DNA of 64,000 bases, taken from assembly GCF_002300165.1 (NCBI RefSeq), contig NZ_MLCE01000026.1, positions 295,674-359,673 of the forward strand, given 5' to 3'. The notes under the pieces were generated by a model. That model had not been told where the DNA came from. It searched no databases and saw only the letters and a list, made by a program, of their open reading frames with translations. This stretch comes from Streptomyces sp. Tue6028. Its GTDB lineage: Bacteria; Actinomycetota; Actinomycetes; Streptomycetales; Streptomycetaceae. A program made the translations under genes and the position numbers. Positions 1-9,459 of this stretch are shown piece by piece (the first letter of the stretch is position 1; the number at the start of each line of letters is the position of its first letter).

Positions 1-514
1 GGAGTATCGCCCGCCGATAGTCGGGGAACTCGGTGTCGTCGACCGCCTTCAGCTGCGTCGAGTCCAGCCAGGTCACCACCAGCGTGGCCGAGGCGGCCCG
101 GTCCACGTAGGGCGTCCCCGCCACATAGCCCGCCGGGCTGATGTGCCCCGAGCAGCCCACCGCGATGCCGTGCACCCGCACCGGGACCATCGGCACCGTC
201 GCGGGGATCCCGAGCCGGGTCAGCTTGTGGGCGACCTGGCCGGGGGAGGCGTTGGAGCCGACGGCGATGACCGGGTGGCGGCGCCCCGTCACCACCTGAC
301 CGAGGTCGGCGAGCGCCTCGTCGAGCCGCTGCTGCTCCTGCCGCTCCTCCACGTACCACTCACCCAGGCGCAGCGGCCGTACGTCGAGCTGGAGCAGCTC
401 CCCGCCGGTCAGCAGGGACGGCTCCGTCGTGGGGCGGCCGGGATAGGTCAGCGGCTTCTTCGCGGGCACGTCGTCCAGGCCCAGCGCCTCGAGGCTTCGG
501 TCCTTCGTCGTCAC
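1..514 (-). CDS. Hypothetical protein, 3' end beyond the window
   Basis: An open frame runs from a GTG at 514 to the left edge, about 171 codons, without a stop. A GGAAGGG ribosome binding site lies about 8 bases upstream of the GTG. The product starts VTTKDRSLEALGLDDV and includes VIAVGSNASPGQVAHKL, then a segment rich in V, G and P (VPMVPVRVHGIAVGCSGH). No signal peptide or membrane segment is visible. I do not recognise the family. The GSNASPGQ stretch looks like a small-molecule or phosphate-binding loop, but that is only a guess. It is divergent from the membrane protein at 684. Confidence 0.7.
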   Translation of the reverse strand, partial: MTTKDRSLEALGLDDVPAKKPLTYPGRPTTEPSLLTGGELLQLDVRPLRLGEWYVEERQEQQRLDEALADLGQVVTGRRHPVIAVGSNASPGQVAHKLTRLGIPATVPMVPVRVHGIAVGCSGHISPAGYVAGTPYVDRAASATLVVTWLDSTQLKAVDDTEFPDYRRAIL

Positions 515-683
515 GGTGACGCCCTTCCGGGGTGGTCGCGCGATACGGGCACAGCCTTCCACGCGGGATGTACCCGGGGCGGGGGCTCGTCTCCCCACGT
601 GGACGGGGTTGGCCGGAACGGACACCGGGAATGATGCCGTCCCATTGTACGAGTGGGACCAAGTCGGTTACGGGGGATGTGAG

Positions 684-1688
684 TTGAGCTTACAGAGGCG
701 CTCGGGGCGAGGCCGGGTGCATCCGCGGTTCCGTACGTCCGTTCGCTGGTGGATCGCCGGCCGCACGGTCCACGCCCTGGTGCTGATGACGCTCGGCGCG
801 CTGGCCGGGCTCTCCGTGCTCATCGCGGTCGGGTGGACCCTGACCGAGCACTCGACGCGGTCGATGGCGCAGCGCTTCTCGGACGGCGAGCGGCTCTTCG
901 ACCTCAGCCTGTCCGTGCTGCGCGCCAGCGTCGGCACCGACAACCTCAACCCCGAACCGGACAGCACCGCGCACCAGCTGCTCGCCACGGTCGCCTCCGT
1001 CACCGGCGCGCTGGCGCCCGCGGTGCTCCTCGGCATCGTCCTGATCAAGCTGTTCGCGCTGCGGCCCTTCGTCTGGCGGCAGCGGGCCAGCATCTCGCAC
1101 GCCTGGACCGCGGACTTCCCCGGCTACTCGCGTCGGCACGCCCACAGCGACGACGCGATCATCGCCGTCCGCTTCTACAACCGATTCGACAACCTCTCGG
1201 TCGTGGACCTGCGGGCCCGGGCGCACCTGCGCTACCTGGAGGAGTCCCCGCACGACGGCAGCCTCGTGATCTACAAGCAGTGGCTGAAGGTGCTGGACGC
1301 GCAGGGCGAGCCTGCCGACGAGCGCTACTGGCTCGCGGTCGAGCGCGGGGCGCCGTTCACCGTGTGGATACCAGTCCAGGCGCCGGTGTCCGAGCTGCCG
1401 TTCCGGCACATCCAGGGCAAGGACCTGTCGGACTCCCGCGGTGTGAAACTGCTCGTGCGGCTGACCGCGCGGACCGTGGGCCTGGGCACCGAGGTCGCCG
1501 ACGAGCGCTGGTTCGACCTGGAGGCCGGCGACTTCGAGCTCGGCCGCTTCGTGCCCCTCCAGCCCGAACTCGACAAGGACGTCTGGCGCTGGGAGGGGTG
1601 GACGGACTTCGACGGCCTGCTGGCACCACGCCCGGACGGCCGGGACCCTGACGCACCCCGCCCGGACGGCCGGGGTCCTGACGACTGA
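684..1688 (+). CDS. Two-TM, P-loop membrane protein resembling a Kir-type channel with a degenerate filter
   Basis: I chose the TTG at 684 because GGGGGA sits 6 bases upstream. The frame stays open back to 516, and a GTG at 717 is an alternative. The 334-residue product has one hydrophobic helix at about residues 31-53 and a second at about 99-126. Between them is LSLSVLRASVGTDNLNP, which lines up with the pore helix and TVGYG filter of potassium channels but reads SVGTD. The remaining 200 residues look like a soluble beta-rich domain (IIAVRFYNRFDNLSVVDLRA, later ELPFRHIQGKDL and LLVRLTARTVGLGTEV), reminiscent of the Kir cytoplasmic domain. The C-terminus carries a duplicated PRPDGR unit encoded by an imperfect tandem DNA repeat near 1627-1690. 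The channel assignment is inference; the two helices are clear. Confidence 0.7.
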   Translation: MSLQRRSGRGRVHPRFRTSVRWWIAGRTVHALVLMTLGALAGLSVLIAVGWTLTEHSTRSMAQRFSDGERLFDLSLSVLRASVGTDNLNPEPDSTAHQLLATVASVTGALAPAVLLGIVLIKLFALRPFVWRQRASISHAWTADFPGYSRRHAHSDDAIIAVRFYNRFDNLSVVDLRARAHLRYLEESPHDGSLVIYKQWLKVLDAQGEPADERYWLAVERGAPFTVWIPVQAPVSELPFRHIQGKDLSDSRGVKLLVRLTARTVGLGTEVADERWFDLEAGDFELGRFVPLQPELDKDVWRWEGWTDFDGLLAPRPDGRDPDAPRPDGRGPDD

Positions 1689-1805
1689 GGGCCGGGACCG
1701 CCCGGACGGCGAGACCGTGAAGGCCGTGAGGGGCCGCCGGAGCCCGGCCCGGACGACGAGGACTCGTACGGCCGTGAGGCGGTGCGGCCCGCCGCCCGCT
1801 GAGCG

Positions 1806-2576
1806 TTACGCGTCCCGCTTCTTCAGCAGTGCGTACCCCCCGAGCAGCGCCGCGATCACCCACAGCACCATGATCCCGAAGCCGCCCCAGGGCCCGTACG
1901 GGGTGTCGTCGCCCAGTGGCGTCACCACCTGCATGATCTTGCTGCCGGCCTGGTCGGGCAGATAGCGGCCCACCTTCTTGGTCGCGGAGACCGCGCCCAG
2001 GATGTTGGAGATCAGGAAGAAGAACGGCATCAGGATGCCCAGCGAGAGCATCGGACTGCGCAGCATCGTCGCGACGCCCATCGAGAACACGGCGATCAGC
2101 GTCATGTACAGCCCGCCGCCGATCACCGCGCGCAGGACACCGGTGTCGCCGATCGACGCCCGGTGCGGGCCGAGCGCGGCCTGACCGAGGAAGAAGGCGA
2201 CGAAGCTGGTGACGAGGCCGACCACGAGGGCGAGCACCGCGGCGACCGTGATCTTGCCGGACAGGAACATGCCGCGCTGTGGTACCGCGGCGAGCGACGT
2301 ACGGATCATGCCGGTGCTGTACTCGTTGCTCACCACCAGCACCCCGAACACGATCATCGCCAGCTGCCCGAGGCTCATGCCGGCGAAGCTGATGAACGTG
2401 GGGTCGAAGGACAGCCGGTCCTTCACGCTCATCCGGTCGAACTCGTTCTTCGACAGCAGTGAGATCAGGATGCCCAGGGCGATCGTGACGACCGCGGCGA
2501 GACTCAGGGTCCACACCGTCGACGAGACCGACCGGATCTTGGTCCACTCGGACCGCAGGACCTGGGACGCGGCCAT
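1806..2576 (-). CDS. ABC transporter permease (ABC-2 type)
   Basis: The 256-residue polytopic protein pairs with the ATPase encoded just upstream. It opens with MAASQVLRSEWTKIRSVSSTVW, the typical start of ABC-2 permeases that work with multidrug or bacteriocin-type ATPases. About six hydrophobic helices follow, including LAMIVFGVLVVSNEYSTGMI; the NEYSTGMIR motif is characteristic of this permease group. The ATG at 2576 was chosen because GAGGGGGG precedes it. The frame extends upstream to 2609, but that would overlap the ATPase by 31 bases. The two genes are separated by 2 bases and are surely co-transcribed. The substrate cannot be read from sequence. Confidence 0.9.
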   Translation of the reverse strand: MAASQVLRSEWTKIRSVSSTVWTLSLAAVVTIALGILISLLSKNEFDRMSVKDRLSFDPTFISFAGMSLGQLAMIVFGVLVVSNEYSTGMIRTSLAAVPQRGMFLSGKITVAAVLALVVGLVTSFVAFFLGQAALGPHRASIGDTGVLRAVIGGGLYMTLIAVFSMGVATMLRSPMLSLGILMPFFFLISNILGAVSATKKVGRYLPDQAGSKIMQVVTPLGDDTPYGPWGGFGIMVLWVIAALLGGYALLKKRDA

Positions 2577-2578
2577 GG

Positions 2579-3547
2579 TCAGGCCCCCCTCTTCCAGTCG
2601 CTGCCCCACTCCCGGCGGGGCTCCGGCGGTGCGTGCGGGGTGTCCGCGTGCGCGTGGTACTCCACCGACTCCGCGGTCAGCTGCATGAAGGCCTCCTCCA
2701 GGGAGGCCTGCTGCGGACTGAGCTCGTGCAGCACGATCTGGTGCTGGGCGGCCAGCTCACCGATGTGCTCCGGCTTGCCGCCGTCCACTTCCAGCGTGCC
2801 GCTGCCCGACTCGACGACGGTGATGCCCGCGCCGTGCAGCACGTCGAGCAGCCGCTCGCGCTGCGGGGAGCGGATCCGCACGTAGGACCGCGAGTTCTGC
2901 TGGATGAAGTCCGCCATGGACGTGTCGGCGAGCAGCCGGCCCTGGCCGATGACGACCAGGTGGTCGGCGGTCAGCGCCATCTCGCTCATCAGGTGCGAGG
3001 AGACGAAGACCGTACGCCCCTGGGCGGCCAGGGACTTCATCAGGTTGCGGATCCAGTGGATGCCCTCGGGGTCGAGGCCGTTGACCGGTTCGTCGAACAT
3101 CAGGATCCGCGGGTCGCCGAGCAGCGCGCCCGCGATGCCGAGCCGCTGGCCCATGCCGAGCGAGAAGCCCTTCGCCTTCTTCCTCGCCACCGCCGTGAGC
3201 CCCACCGTGTCGAGGACCTCGTGCACCCGCGCCCTCGGGATGCCGTTGCTCTGGGCCAGACACAGCAGGTGGTTGAAGGCGCTGCGCCCGCCGTGCATGG
3301 CCTTCGCGTCCAGCAGGGCGCCGATGTACTTGAGCGGGTCCTTGAGATGGTCGTAGTGGCGGCCGTCGATCCGTACGTCGCCCGTGGTGGGGTGGTCGAG
3401 CCCGAGCACCATCCGCATCGTGGTGGACTTGCCGGCGCCGTTCGGGCCGAGGAAGCCCGTCACGATGCCCGGTCTGACGGTGAAGGAGAGGTTGTTGACC
3501 GCCACCTTCTCGCCGTACCGCTTGGTCAGCCCCACGAGTTCGATCAT
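2579..3547 (-). CDS. ABC transporter ATP-binding protein
   Basis: The 322-residue ATPase drives export through the ABC-2 permease encoded immediately downstream. Visible motifs are Walker A GPNGAGKST near residues 34-42, a signature region KGFSLGMGQRLGIAGALL, Walker B RILMFDEPVNGLDPEG, and the H-loop in VFVSSHLMSEM. The last 100 residues form the C-terminal extension common in DrrA/CcmA-like exporters (SYVRIRSPQRERLLDVLH...). Such pairs often handle antibiotics, lipids or peptides, but nothing here fixes the substrate. Confidence 0.93.
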   Translation of the reverse strand: MIELVGLTKRYGEKVAVNNLSFTVRPGIVTGFLGPNGAGKSTTMRMVLGLDHPTTGDVRIDGRHYDHLKDPLKYIGALLDAKAMHGGRSAFNHLLCLAQSNGIPRARVHEVLDTVGLTAVARKKAKGFSLGMGQRLGIAGALLGDPRILMFDEPVNGLDPEGIHWIRNLMKSLAAQGRTVFVSSHLMSEMALTADHLVVIGQGRLLADTSMADFIQQNSRSYVRIRSPQRERLLDVLHGAGITVVESGSGTLEVDGGKPEHIGELAAQHQIVLHELSPQQASLEEAFMQLTAESVEYHAHADTPHAPPEPRREWGSDWKRGA

Positions 3548-3604
3548 GCGGCCACGCTAAGACGGGGTGCAGGGGCCTGCCACTTGAGCATCCCGGCACG
3601 ACGA

Positions 3605-3637
3605 AGGCCCGCACCCCCGAGGAGAGAGTGCGGGCCT
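3605..3637 (-). terminator. Hairpin terminator downstream of filP
   Basis: Perfect 10-base arms, AGGCCCGCAC and GTGCGGGCCT, flank a 13-base loop about 26 bases past the filP stop. It also lies upstream of the ABC operon and separates the two units. Confidence 0.75.
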
Positions 3638-3662
3638 GCGGCGTCGTCAGCCGGTCCTGCGA

Positions 3663-4598
3663 TTACCGGGACTGCTGGGCCGGAACACCACGGGAGATCG
3701 GCTCGTCCTCGGCCGGCGTGCCGGCAGCGGCCACCGCGGCGCCCGTGAGCGTCGCGAGCATCTCGCGGACGTTGGTGAGCTGGGCGTTGATCGAGTCGCG
3801 GCGGTTGGTGAGAGCCGCGAGCTCGCGCTCGGATTCCGAACGGATCCGGTCGGCCTTGGCGTTCGCGTCGGCCACGATGTCCTCGGCCTGGCGCTGAGCC
3901 GTCTCCACCGTCTGGCGGGCGCGGCGCTCGGCGTCCGTGCGCAGCTTCTCGGCCTCCAGGCGGAGCTGCTCGGCGCGGTGCTCGATCTCCGCGAGACGCT
4001 TCTCGGCCTTGGCCTGACGCGAGGCCAGGTCCCGCTCCGACTGCTCGCGGCGCTTGGCGAGGTTCGTCTCGAAGTCCGCGGCGGCCTGCGCGGCCTTGGC
4101 GCGGGTCTCCTCGAAGAGGGCGTCCGCCTCCTCACGCTTGGACTGCGCGTCCTTCTGCGCGTCGGAGCGCAGCTGGGAGGCGTCGCTCTTGGCCTTCTCG
4201 ACGATCCGGACGCCCTCGTCCTCCGCCTTGGCCTTGCGGTCCGCGGCGAACGATTCCGCGTCGTTGCGCACCTGCTGGGCCGCCGACTCGGCGAGCTCGC
4301 GGTGCTGCTCGGAAGCGCGACGGGCCTCCTCGCGCAGGTCCTTCGCCTCCTCCTCGGCGAGGCGGAGGATCTTCTCGACCCGCGCGCCGAGACCCGCGTA
4401 CGACGGCTCCGCGTCGGTGACCTGGGCCTGGGCGTTCTGCGTTTCGAGGTGGAGCTCCTCGATGCGCTTTTCCAGAGCAGTGATGCGGGCCAGAGCGCTG
4501 TCACGGTCGGAGACAAGCTTCGAGATGCGTTCGTCCACCTGCGCGCGGTCGTACCCACGCCGCACAAGCTCGAAGCCGTAGGGGGAAGTGTCGCTCAT
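3663..4598 (-). CDS. filP: FilP-like coiled-coil filament protein
   Basis: The 311-residue, highly charged coiled-coil protein has a short globular-type head (YGFELVRRGYDRAQVDERISKL), then a nearly continuous helix of about 240 residues rich in Ala, Glu, Arg and Gln, and a short tail. FilP in Streptomyces forms intermediate-filament-like networks that stiffen hyphal tips and interact with DivIVA. The RGYDRAQVD head is also seen in DivIVA-related proteins. Databases often mislabel this family as cellulose-binding protein. The gene follows scy with a 182-base gap holding its own leader, and AGGA precedes the ATG. Length and neighbourhood match the described filP-scy pair. Confidence 0.92.
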   Translation of the reverse strand: MSDTSPYGFELVRRGYDRAQVDERISKLVSDRDSALARITALEKRIEELHLETQNAQAQVTDAEPSYAGLGARVEKILRLAEEEAKDLREEARRASEQHRELAESAAQQVRNDAESFAADRKAKAEDEGVRIVEKAKSDASQLRSDAQKDAQSKREEADALFEETRAKAAQAAADFETNLAKRREQSERDLASRQAKAEKRLAEIEHRAEQLRLEAEKLRTDAERRARQTVETAQRQAEDIVADANAKADRIRSESERELAALTNRRDSINAQLTNVREMLATLTGAAVAAAGTPAEDEPISRGVPAQQSR

Positions 4599-4780
4599 GG
4601 GGTTCCTGTCGAATGAGACCGGTGAGGTGATAGGGGAATCCTAGGGGCCAAAGCGGTGTGTCATCGAGCGGATACGTGTTTGATCTGGAGAATGACACTC
4701 CTTTTGGGTGGCTAGCTGTCGGAGGGCTTGCCAGAGCCTGTGTGAAAGGTCCCGGCAAAGCACGGAATCGGTGCTTCTGG

Positions 4781-7700
4781 CTAGCCCTCTGACGTCTTGC
4801 CACTCGAACGGGTTGCGCCGGCGGCGGCACCCGCCTTGACTCCGCTGTCTTTGCCGCCGGACGGCGCCTCGAAGGACTCCAGCGCCTCCAGGACGTCCTG
4901 GACGCGGGAGATCTCGGCGTTGATGTCCTCGCGGCGCCGCACCAGGACCTCCAGGTCGCGCTTGCCCTCCTCGACGGCCGCCTTGGCCTCCTGGATGGCC
5001 TCGGACCTGATCTTCTCCGCCTCGCCGACGACCGAGTTCTTCTTCTGTTCGGCCTCCTTGAGGAGACCCTCAGCCTTCTTCACGGCGGCGATGCGCACCT
5101 TGCTCGCCTCGGAATTGGCTTCCGAGACCAGGTCCTTCGCCTTCGCCTCGGCCTCGGCGAGCTGGTCCTCGGCGGCCTTCACCAGCGTGTCACAGCGCTC
5201 GCCGGCCGTCTTCATCGCCTCGGCCGACTCGCGGCGCGCCCGCTCGTGCAGGTCCTCGATCTCCGAGGTGATCCGGTCGCGCAGCTCCTCCGCGCGCTCC
5301 CGGATCGCCGTCGCGTCCCGGCGCGCACCGACCAGCAGCTCGTCCGCGTCCGTGCGGGCCCGCTCCACCAGGGTGTTGCCCTCGACGGTCGCCTCGGAGA
5401 CCAGACGCTCGGCCTCGCCCCGCGCGACGCCGACCATCGTGTCGGCCTGCGACTCGGCGTCCGCCGTGGTCTTCTGCGCGCTCTGCTGCGCCTCGGCGAG
5501 CAGCTTGTCCGCCTCGGACGCCGTCTCCGAGATGAGCGTGTCGACCTGCTCGGCGGCCTCCGAGCGCCGCTTGTTGGCGTCCTGGCGCGCCTCGTCCAGC
5601 GTCCGCTCGGCCTCCTCGCGCGCCGACGAGGTGAGCCGCTCGGCCTCCTCCTCGGCCCGCGCCTTGACGCGCTCCGCCTCGGCCCGGGTCCGCTCGGCGT
5701 GCTGCTGCGCGGACCCGACCGTCTCGGCGGCCTCGGCGCGCAGCCGCTCCGCGTCGCCCGTCGCGTCCGCGATGAGCTTCTCGGCCTTCGCCACGGACTC
5801 GGCGCGGACCCGCTCGGCCTCGGCGGCGGTCTCGGTCGCCAGCCGCTCGGCCTCCGACGTCGCCTCGGTGATCAGGGTGTCGACCTGCGTGGCCGCGTCC
5901 GAACGGATCCGGTTCGCGTCCTCACGGGCGTCGGCGCGGGTGCGCGAGGCGTCCTGGTCGGCGTTGGCGATGGTGTCCGACGCCTCGGTGCGTACGCGCT
6001 GGGCGTGCTCGGCGGCGTCCGAACGCAGCCGCTCCGACTCGGCGACCGCCTCGGACATCGTGCGCTCGGCGAGCGACTTGGCGGCCTCCGTCTCCTCGGC
6101 CGCCTCACGGCGCAGGCGCGCCGCGTCCTCGGAGGCCCGCTCGCGCTCCGCGTAGGCGTCGGCGCGGACCCGGTCCGCCTCCTCCTGCGCCTCGCTGCGC
6201 GTACGGTCCGCCGCGTGCTCGGCCGCCGACCGCAGCCCGGTGATCTCCTCCTGGGCCTGCTCGTGCAGCCCGGAGACGGAGTCGCGCACCTGCTGGGCGG
6301 TCTGCTCCGCGTTCGACACCATCTCGGTGGCGCGCCGGTCGGCCTCCTCGACCAGGCGAACCGCCTCGGCCTGGGCCTCCTCGACACGGTTGCGGGCGGA
6401 CGCCAGGAGCTCCTCGCTCTGCTCGCGGGCCCGCTCGCGCTCCTGGTCGGCCTCCTGGCGCGCGGAGCCGAGGAGTTCCTCCGCCTCGCGGCGCCGGCGG
6501 GCGGCCTCCTCCTGCGCGGCGGCCAGGGTCTCGGCGCCCTCGGTCGCCAGCCGCTCGGCCGCGGCCTGCGCCTCGGCCCGCACGCGGTCCGCGGTGTCCT
6601 GCGCCTCCGACTTGAGCCGCTCGGCCTCCGCGGCGGCGTCCGACCGCAGCCGTACGGCGATGGCCTCGCCCTCGGCCCGGGAGGCGGACGCGTCCGCCGC
6701 CGCCTCGTTGCGCAGCCGCTCGGCCTCGGTCTCGGCCTGCGCCTGGAGGGTACGGATCCGCTCGGCGGCCTCCGACCGCAGCCGGTCCGCCTCCTCGGCG
6801 GCCTCGCGCCGGATCCGCTCGGCCTCCGCACGCGCGTCCGTCAGCGCCTGCTCGGCGGCGGCGAGGCGCTCCTCGGCCTCCGTGTGCTGCCGGGTCAGTC
6901 CCTCGGCGGCCTCGGCCTGGCGTGCCGCTATGGCCCGCTCGGTCTCCTCGCGCAGTCCCTCGGCGGCCCGCTCGGCCTCCGCCTTGATCGTCTCGGACTG
7001 CTCGACGACCTCCGCGCGGTGCCGTTCGGCCTCCGCCCGGGTGCGCTCCAGCGTCTCCTCGGCCTGCCGGCGCAGCGTGGTGGCGCGCTCGATGGCCTCG
7101 GTGCGGACCTTCTCGCTGTCCGCCGTGGCCGTCGCCCGCAGCTCGTCCGCGTCCGCCTTCGCCTTGGCGAGCAGCTCCTCGGCGGTCCTGGCCGCCTCCT
7201 CGATCTGCTGGACGGCCTCGCGCCGCGCCTCCGCACGGATGCGCTCACCCTCGGCGACCGCGTCGGCACGCAGCTGCTCGGCCTCGCCACGCAGCCGGCG
7301 GGCCTCCTCCTGGAGCTCGACGGTCTTGGCGCGGTACTCCTTGGTGTCGTCCTTGGCGGCGCCCTTGAGCTCCTCGGCGATGTCGTGCGCCTGGCCGCGC
7401 AGCCGGTCGGCCTCGGCCTCCGCCTCGGAACGGATCCGCTCGGCCTCGTCGGACGCGGCCTTCGTCGTCTTCTTGGCGTCCTCGGACGCCTTGTTCAGCA
7501 CGTCCTCGGCGGTGCGGGCCGCCTTGGAGAGCTGGGAGGCGGTCTCCTCCGCCGTGAGGCTGCGGGCCTTCTCGCTGGCCGTCGCGATGATGCTCTCGGC
7601 CTCGGTACGGGCGTCGGCGACGAGCTGCTCGGCCTCGGACTTGGTGTTCTCGGCCTCCTTGGTGGCCTCGCTGACCAGGCGTGCGACCTGCTCCTTCGCG

Positions 7701-8629
7701 GTCCGCGTGCGCTGCTCGTTCGTCGACTCGGCGCTCGCCAGGGCCTTGGTCGCGGCCTCCTTCGCCTCGGCGACGACCTTGTCCGCCTCCGTGCGCGCCT
7801 CGCGCAGCGCCGTCTCGGCCTCCGACATGCGCTGCTCGGCGGCCCGGCTCAGCTCCGAGGCCTGGCGGCGTGCGCTGTCCGACTCGGTCGCCGTGGAGCT
7901 GCGCAGCTGCTCGGCGTGGTCAGTGGCCTCCTGGGCCTGCGTGGACGCGGCGTTCAGCAGCCGCTCGGCGTCGGTGCGGGCCCGGCGCAGCAGCGCCTCG
8001 GCCTCCGAGCGGGCCGACTCGGCGTCGTTGGTGAGCCGCTGGCGGGCCTCGCCGGCGATCCGCTCGGCCTCGGCGCGGGCGGTGGCCAGCGCCTGCTCCG
8101 CCTCGGCGCGCGACTCGTCGAGGAGACGGCGGGCCTGCGACTCGCTGCGGGCGCGCAGCTGCTCCGCCCATGCCACGTTCTCGTTGACGTGCGACTCGAC
8201 GGTCTGACGGCGCTCGGCCAGCTCCTGGTCGAGCTGCTGGCGACGGTTGACCGCCTCCTGGTGCAGCTCGGCCTGGAGCCGGGCGGCCTGCTCGGCGTGC
8301 TCCTGAAGGATGCGCTGGGTCTGCGCGCGGGCCTGGCTGAGTTCGCGCTCGGCGTCCGAGCGCAGCTGGTCGGCCTGGATCTGCGCATTACGGAGCAGCT
8401 GCTCGGCCTGATAGCCGATGTCGGCGCCGTCGTAGGCAGGACGGGTCGCCAGACTGCGCCGCGCCTCGTGCAGCTTGGCGCGCAGCACCTCGACCTGATA
8501 GCCGAGGTCCTCGGCGTGCTGGACCGCCTTCTCCCGCTCGGTCTTCAGCCGCTCCATCTCGGCCTCGAACCGAGAGAGGTGGTCGACGTCAGCCGCCGGC
8601 TCTCGCTCCTGGCGTTCGTAGCCCCGCAC
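4781..8629 (-). CDS. scy: Scy, giant coiled-coil polarity protein
   Basis: The 1,282-residue protein is coiled coil over almost its whole length. It consists of endless AEAERLRxEAxEEAxR-type segments in register with the 51-residue repeat described for the Scy/FilP class. Scy organises the tip polarisome with DivIVA and FilP. The head VRGYERQE resembles the FilP head. I prefer the GTG at 8629, with GGACGGATGG just upstream. The frame runs on to a TTG at 8659 that would add ten residues. The last 80 residues (RDLEVLVRRREDINAEISRVQDVLEAL) mirror the FilP end (ALTNRRDSINAQLTNVREML), so the two genes are probably paralogous at both ends. The repetitive DNA generates long antisense open frames that should be ignored. 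Confidence 0.93.
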   Translation of the reverse strand: MRGYERQEREPAADVDHLSRFEAEMERLKTEREKAVQHAEDLGYQVEVLRAKLHEARRSLATRPAYDGADIGYQAEQLLRNAQIQADQLRSDAERELSQARAQTQRILQEHAEQAARLQAELHQEAVNRRQQLDQELAERRQTVESHVNENVAWAEQLRARSESQARRLLDESRAEAEQALATARAEAERIAGEARQRLTNDAESARSEAEALLRRARTDAERLLNAASTQAQEATDHAEQLRSSTATESDSARRQASELSRAAEQRMSEAETALREARTEADKVVAEAKEAATKALASAESTNEQRTRTAKEQVARLVSEATKEAENTKSEAEQLVADARTEAESIIATASEKARSLTAEETASQLSKAARTAEDVLNKASEDAKKTTKAASDEAERIRSEAEAEADRLRGQAHDIAEELKGAAKDDTKEYRAKTVELQEEARRLRGEAEQLRADAVAEGERIRAEARREAVQQIEEAARTAEELLAKAKADADELRATATADSEKVRTEAIERATTLRRQAEETLERTRAEAERHRAEVVEQSETIKAEAERAAEGLREETERAIAARQAEAAEGLTRQHTEAEERLAAAEQALTDARAEAERIRREAAEEADRLRSEAAERIRTLQAQAETEAERLRNEAAADASASRAEGEAIAVRLRSDAAAEAERLKSEAQDTADRVRAEAQAAAERLATEGAETLAAAQEEAARRRREAEELLGSARQEADQERERAREQSEELLASARNRVEEAQAEAVRLVEEADRRATEMVSNAEQTAQQVRDSVSGLHEQAQEEITGLRSAAEHAADRTRSEAQEEADRVRADAYAERERASEDAARLRREAAEETEAAKSLAERTMSEAVAESERLRSDAAEHAQRVRTEASDTIANADQDASRTRADAREDANRIRSDAATQVDTLITEATSEAERLATETAAEAERVRAESVAKAEKLIADATGDAERLRAEAAETVGSAQQHAERTRAEAERVKARAEEEAERLTSSAREEAERTLDEARQDANKRRSEAAEQVDTLISETASEADKLLAEAQQSAQKTTADAESQADTMVGVARGEAERLVSEATVEGNTLVERARTDADELLVGARRDATAIRERAEELRDRITSEIEDLHERARRESAEAMKTAGERCDTLVKAAEDQLAEAEAKAKDLVSEANSEASKVRIAAVKKAEGLLKEAEQKKNSVVGEAEKIRSEAIQEAKAAVEEGKRDLEVLVRRREDINAEISRVQDVLEALESFEAPSGGKDSGVKAGAAAGATRSSGKTSEG

Positions 8630-8872
8630 TGCGCGGTCCCATCCGTCCCCTGGTCGCAAGTCTTTCCGAACGAGCTCCGTCCATCCGCTGAACGGGGCCC
8701 CCGGGGAATGGTGTCAGATCAACGGCGGAGCATGGGCTGCTGCCCCGACGCTCGACCCCCGAAACCTGGACCCCGGCCCTCGGTCCTGCTCGCTGGAATA
8801 CGGCAGGACCTCGGCCGTCACCGCACTGAGGCGACGGCCGCCCCCAACCCTACCGGCCCAGATATACGGAGG

Positions 8873-9313
8873 TCAGTGCTCAGGTGACTCAACAGCCGCC
8901 GAAGTGACCAGTTCTGTCAGGACACCGTGGCAATCCTTGGGGTGCAGGAAGGTGATCCGGGACCCCATGGACCCGATCCGCGGCTCGTCGTAGAGCACCC
9001 GTACGCCCTTGCCGCGGATGTCGGCGGCGTCGCCGTCCACGTCCGCCGTGCCGAAGGCGATGTGGTGCACGCCCTCGCCGTTCTTGGCCAGCCACTTCCC
9101 GACGGCGGAGTCCTCGCGGGTGGGTTCGAGCAGCTGGAGGTAGGAGGCGCCGCCGTCGGACGTCTCGTTGATCTTGAGCATGGCCTCGCGCACGCCCTGC
9201 TCCTCGTTGACCTCGGAGTGGAAGACTTCGAAGCCGTACGTGGCCCGGTAGAACTCGACGGTCTTGTCGAGGTCGAAACAGGCGATCCCAATGTGGTCGA
9301 TTCGCGTCAGCAT
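8873..9313 (-). CDS. mce: Methylmalonyl-CoA epimerase
   Basis: The 146-residue VOC-fold metalloenzyme interconverts (R)- and (S)-methylmalonyl-CoA, linking propionyl-CoA and isobutyryl-CoA metabolism to the TCA cycle and to polyketide extender supply. Metal-ligand candidates are visible in the expected order: His in IDHIGIAC near the start, Gln in SYLQLLEP, His in GVHHIAF and Glu in VLTELV near the end. The length fits the family. It is divergent from the thiolase gene and lies near meaB, which also serves B12-dependent acyl-CoA mutases. Confidence 0.95.
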   Translation of the reverse strand: MLTRIDHIGIACFDLDKTVEFYRATYGFEVFHSEVNEEQGVREAMLKINETSDGGASYLQLLEPTREDSAVGKWLAKNGEGVHHIAFGTADVDGDAADIRGKGVRVLYDEPRIGSMGSRITFLHPKDCHGVLTELVTSAAVESPEH

Positions 9314-9459
9314 GGAGTCAGTGCAGCGCTCCGCGAGTGGTTACGCAACGTGCGCGCGATCACACCGCGGGCCGGATGACGCGTGGCTTACCGCTCAGTA
9401 CATTCGAGTAAACCCTCGTTCACTCCTCAGCTGTGCAAGCTGGAAGGGGATCGCACCTC

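Noticed and set aside
3663..4598. Cellulose-binding protein
   Set aside because: Historic label for this coiled-coil family; sequence is FilP-like with no carbohydrate-binding fold.
6240..8207. 655-codon Ser/Ala/Arg-rich plus-strand frame
   Set aside because: A second antisense shadow of scy with composition typical of an off-frame reading.
5246..8887. 1,213-codon open frame on the plus strand
   Set aside because: Antisense to scy. Its Leu/Gly/Arg-rich product mirrors the repetitive GC-rich codons of scy and has no start site or domain.
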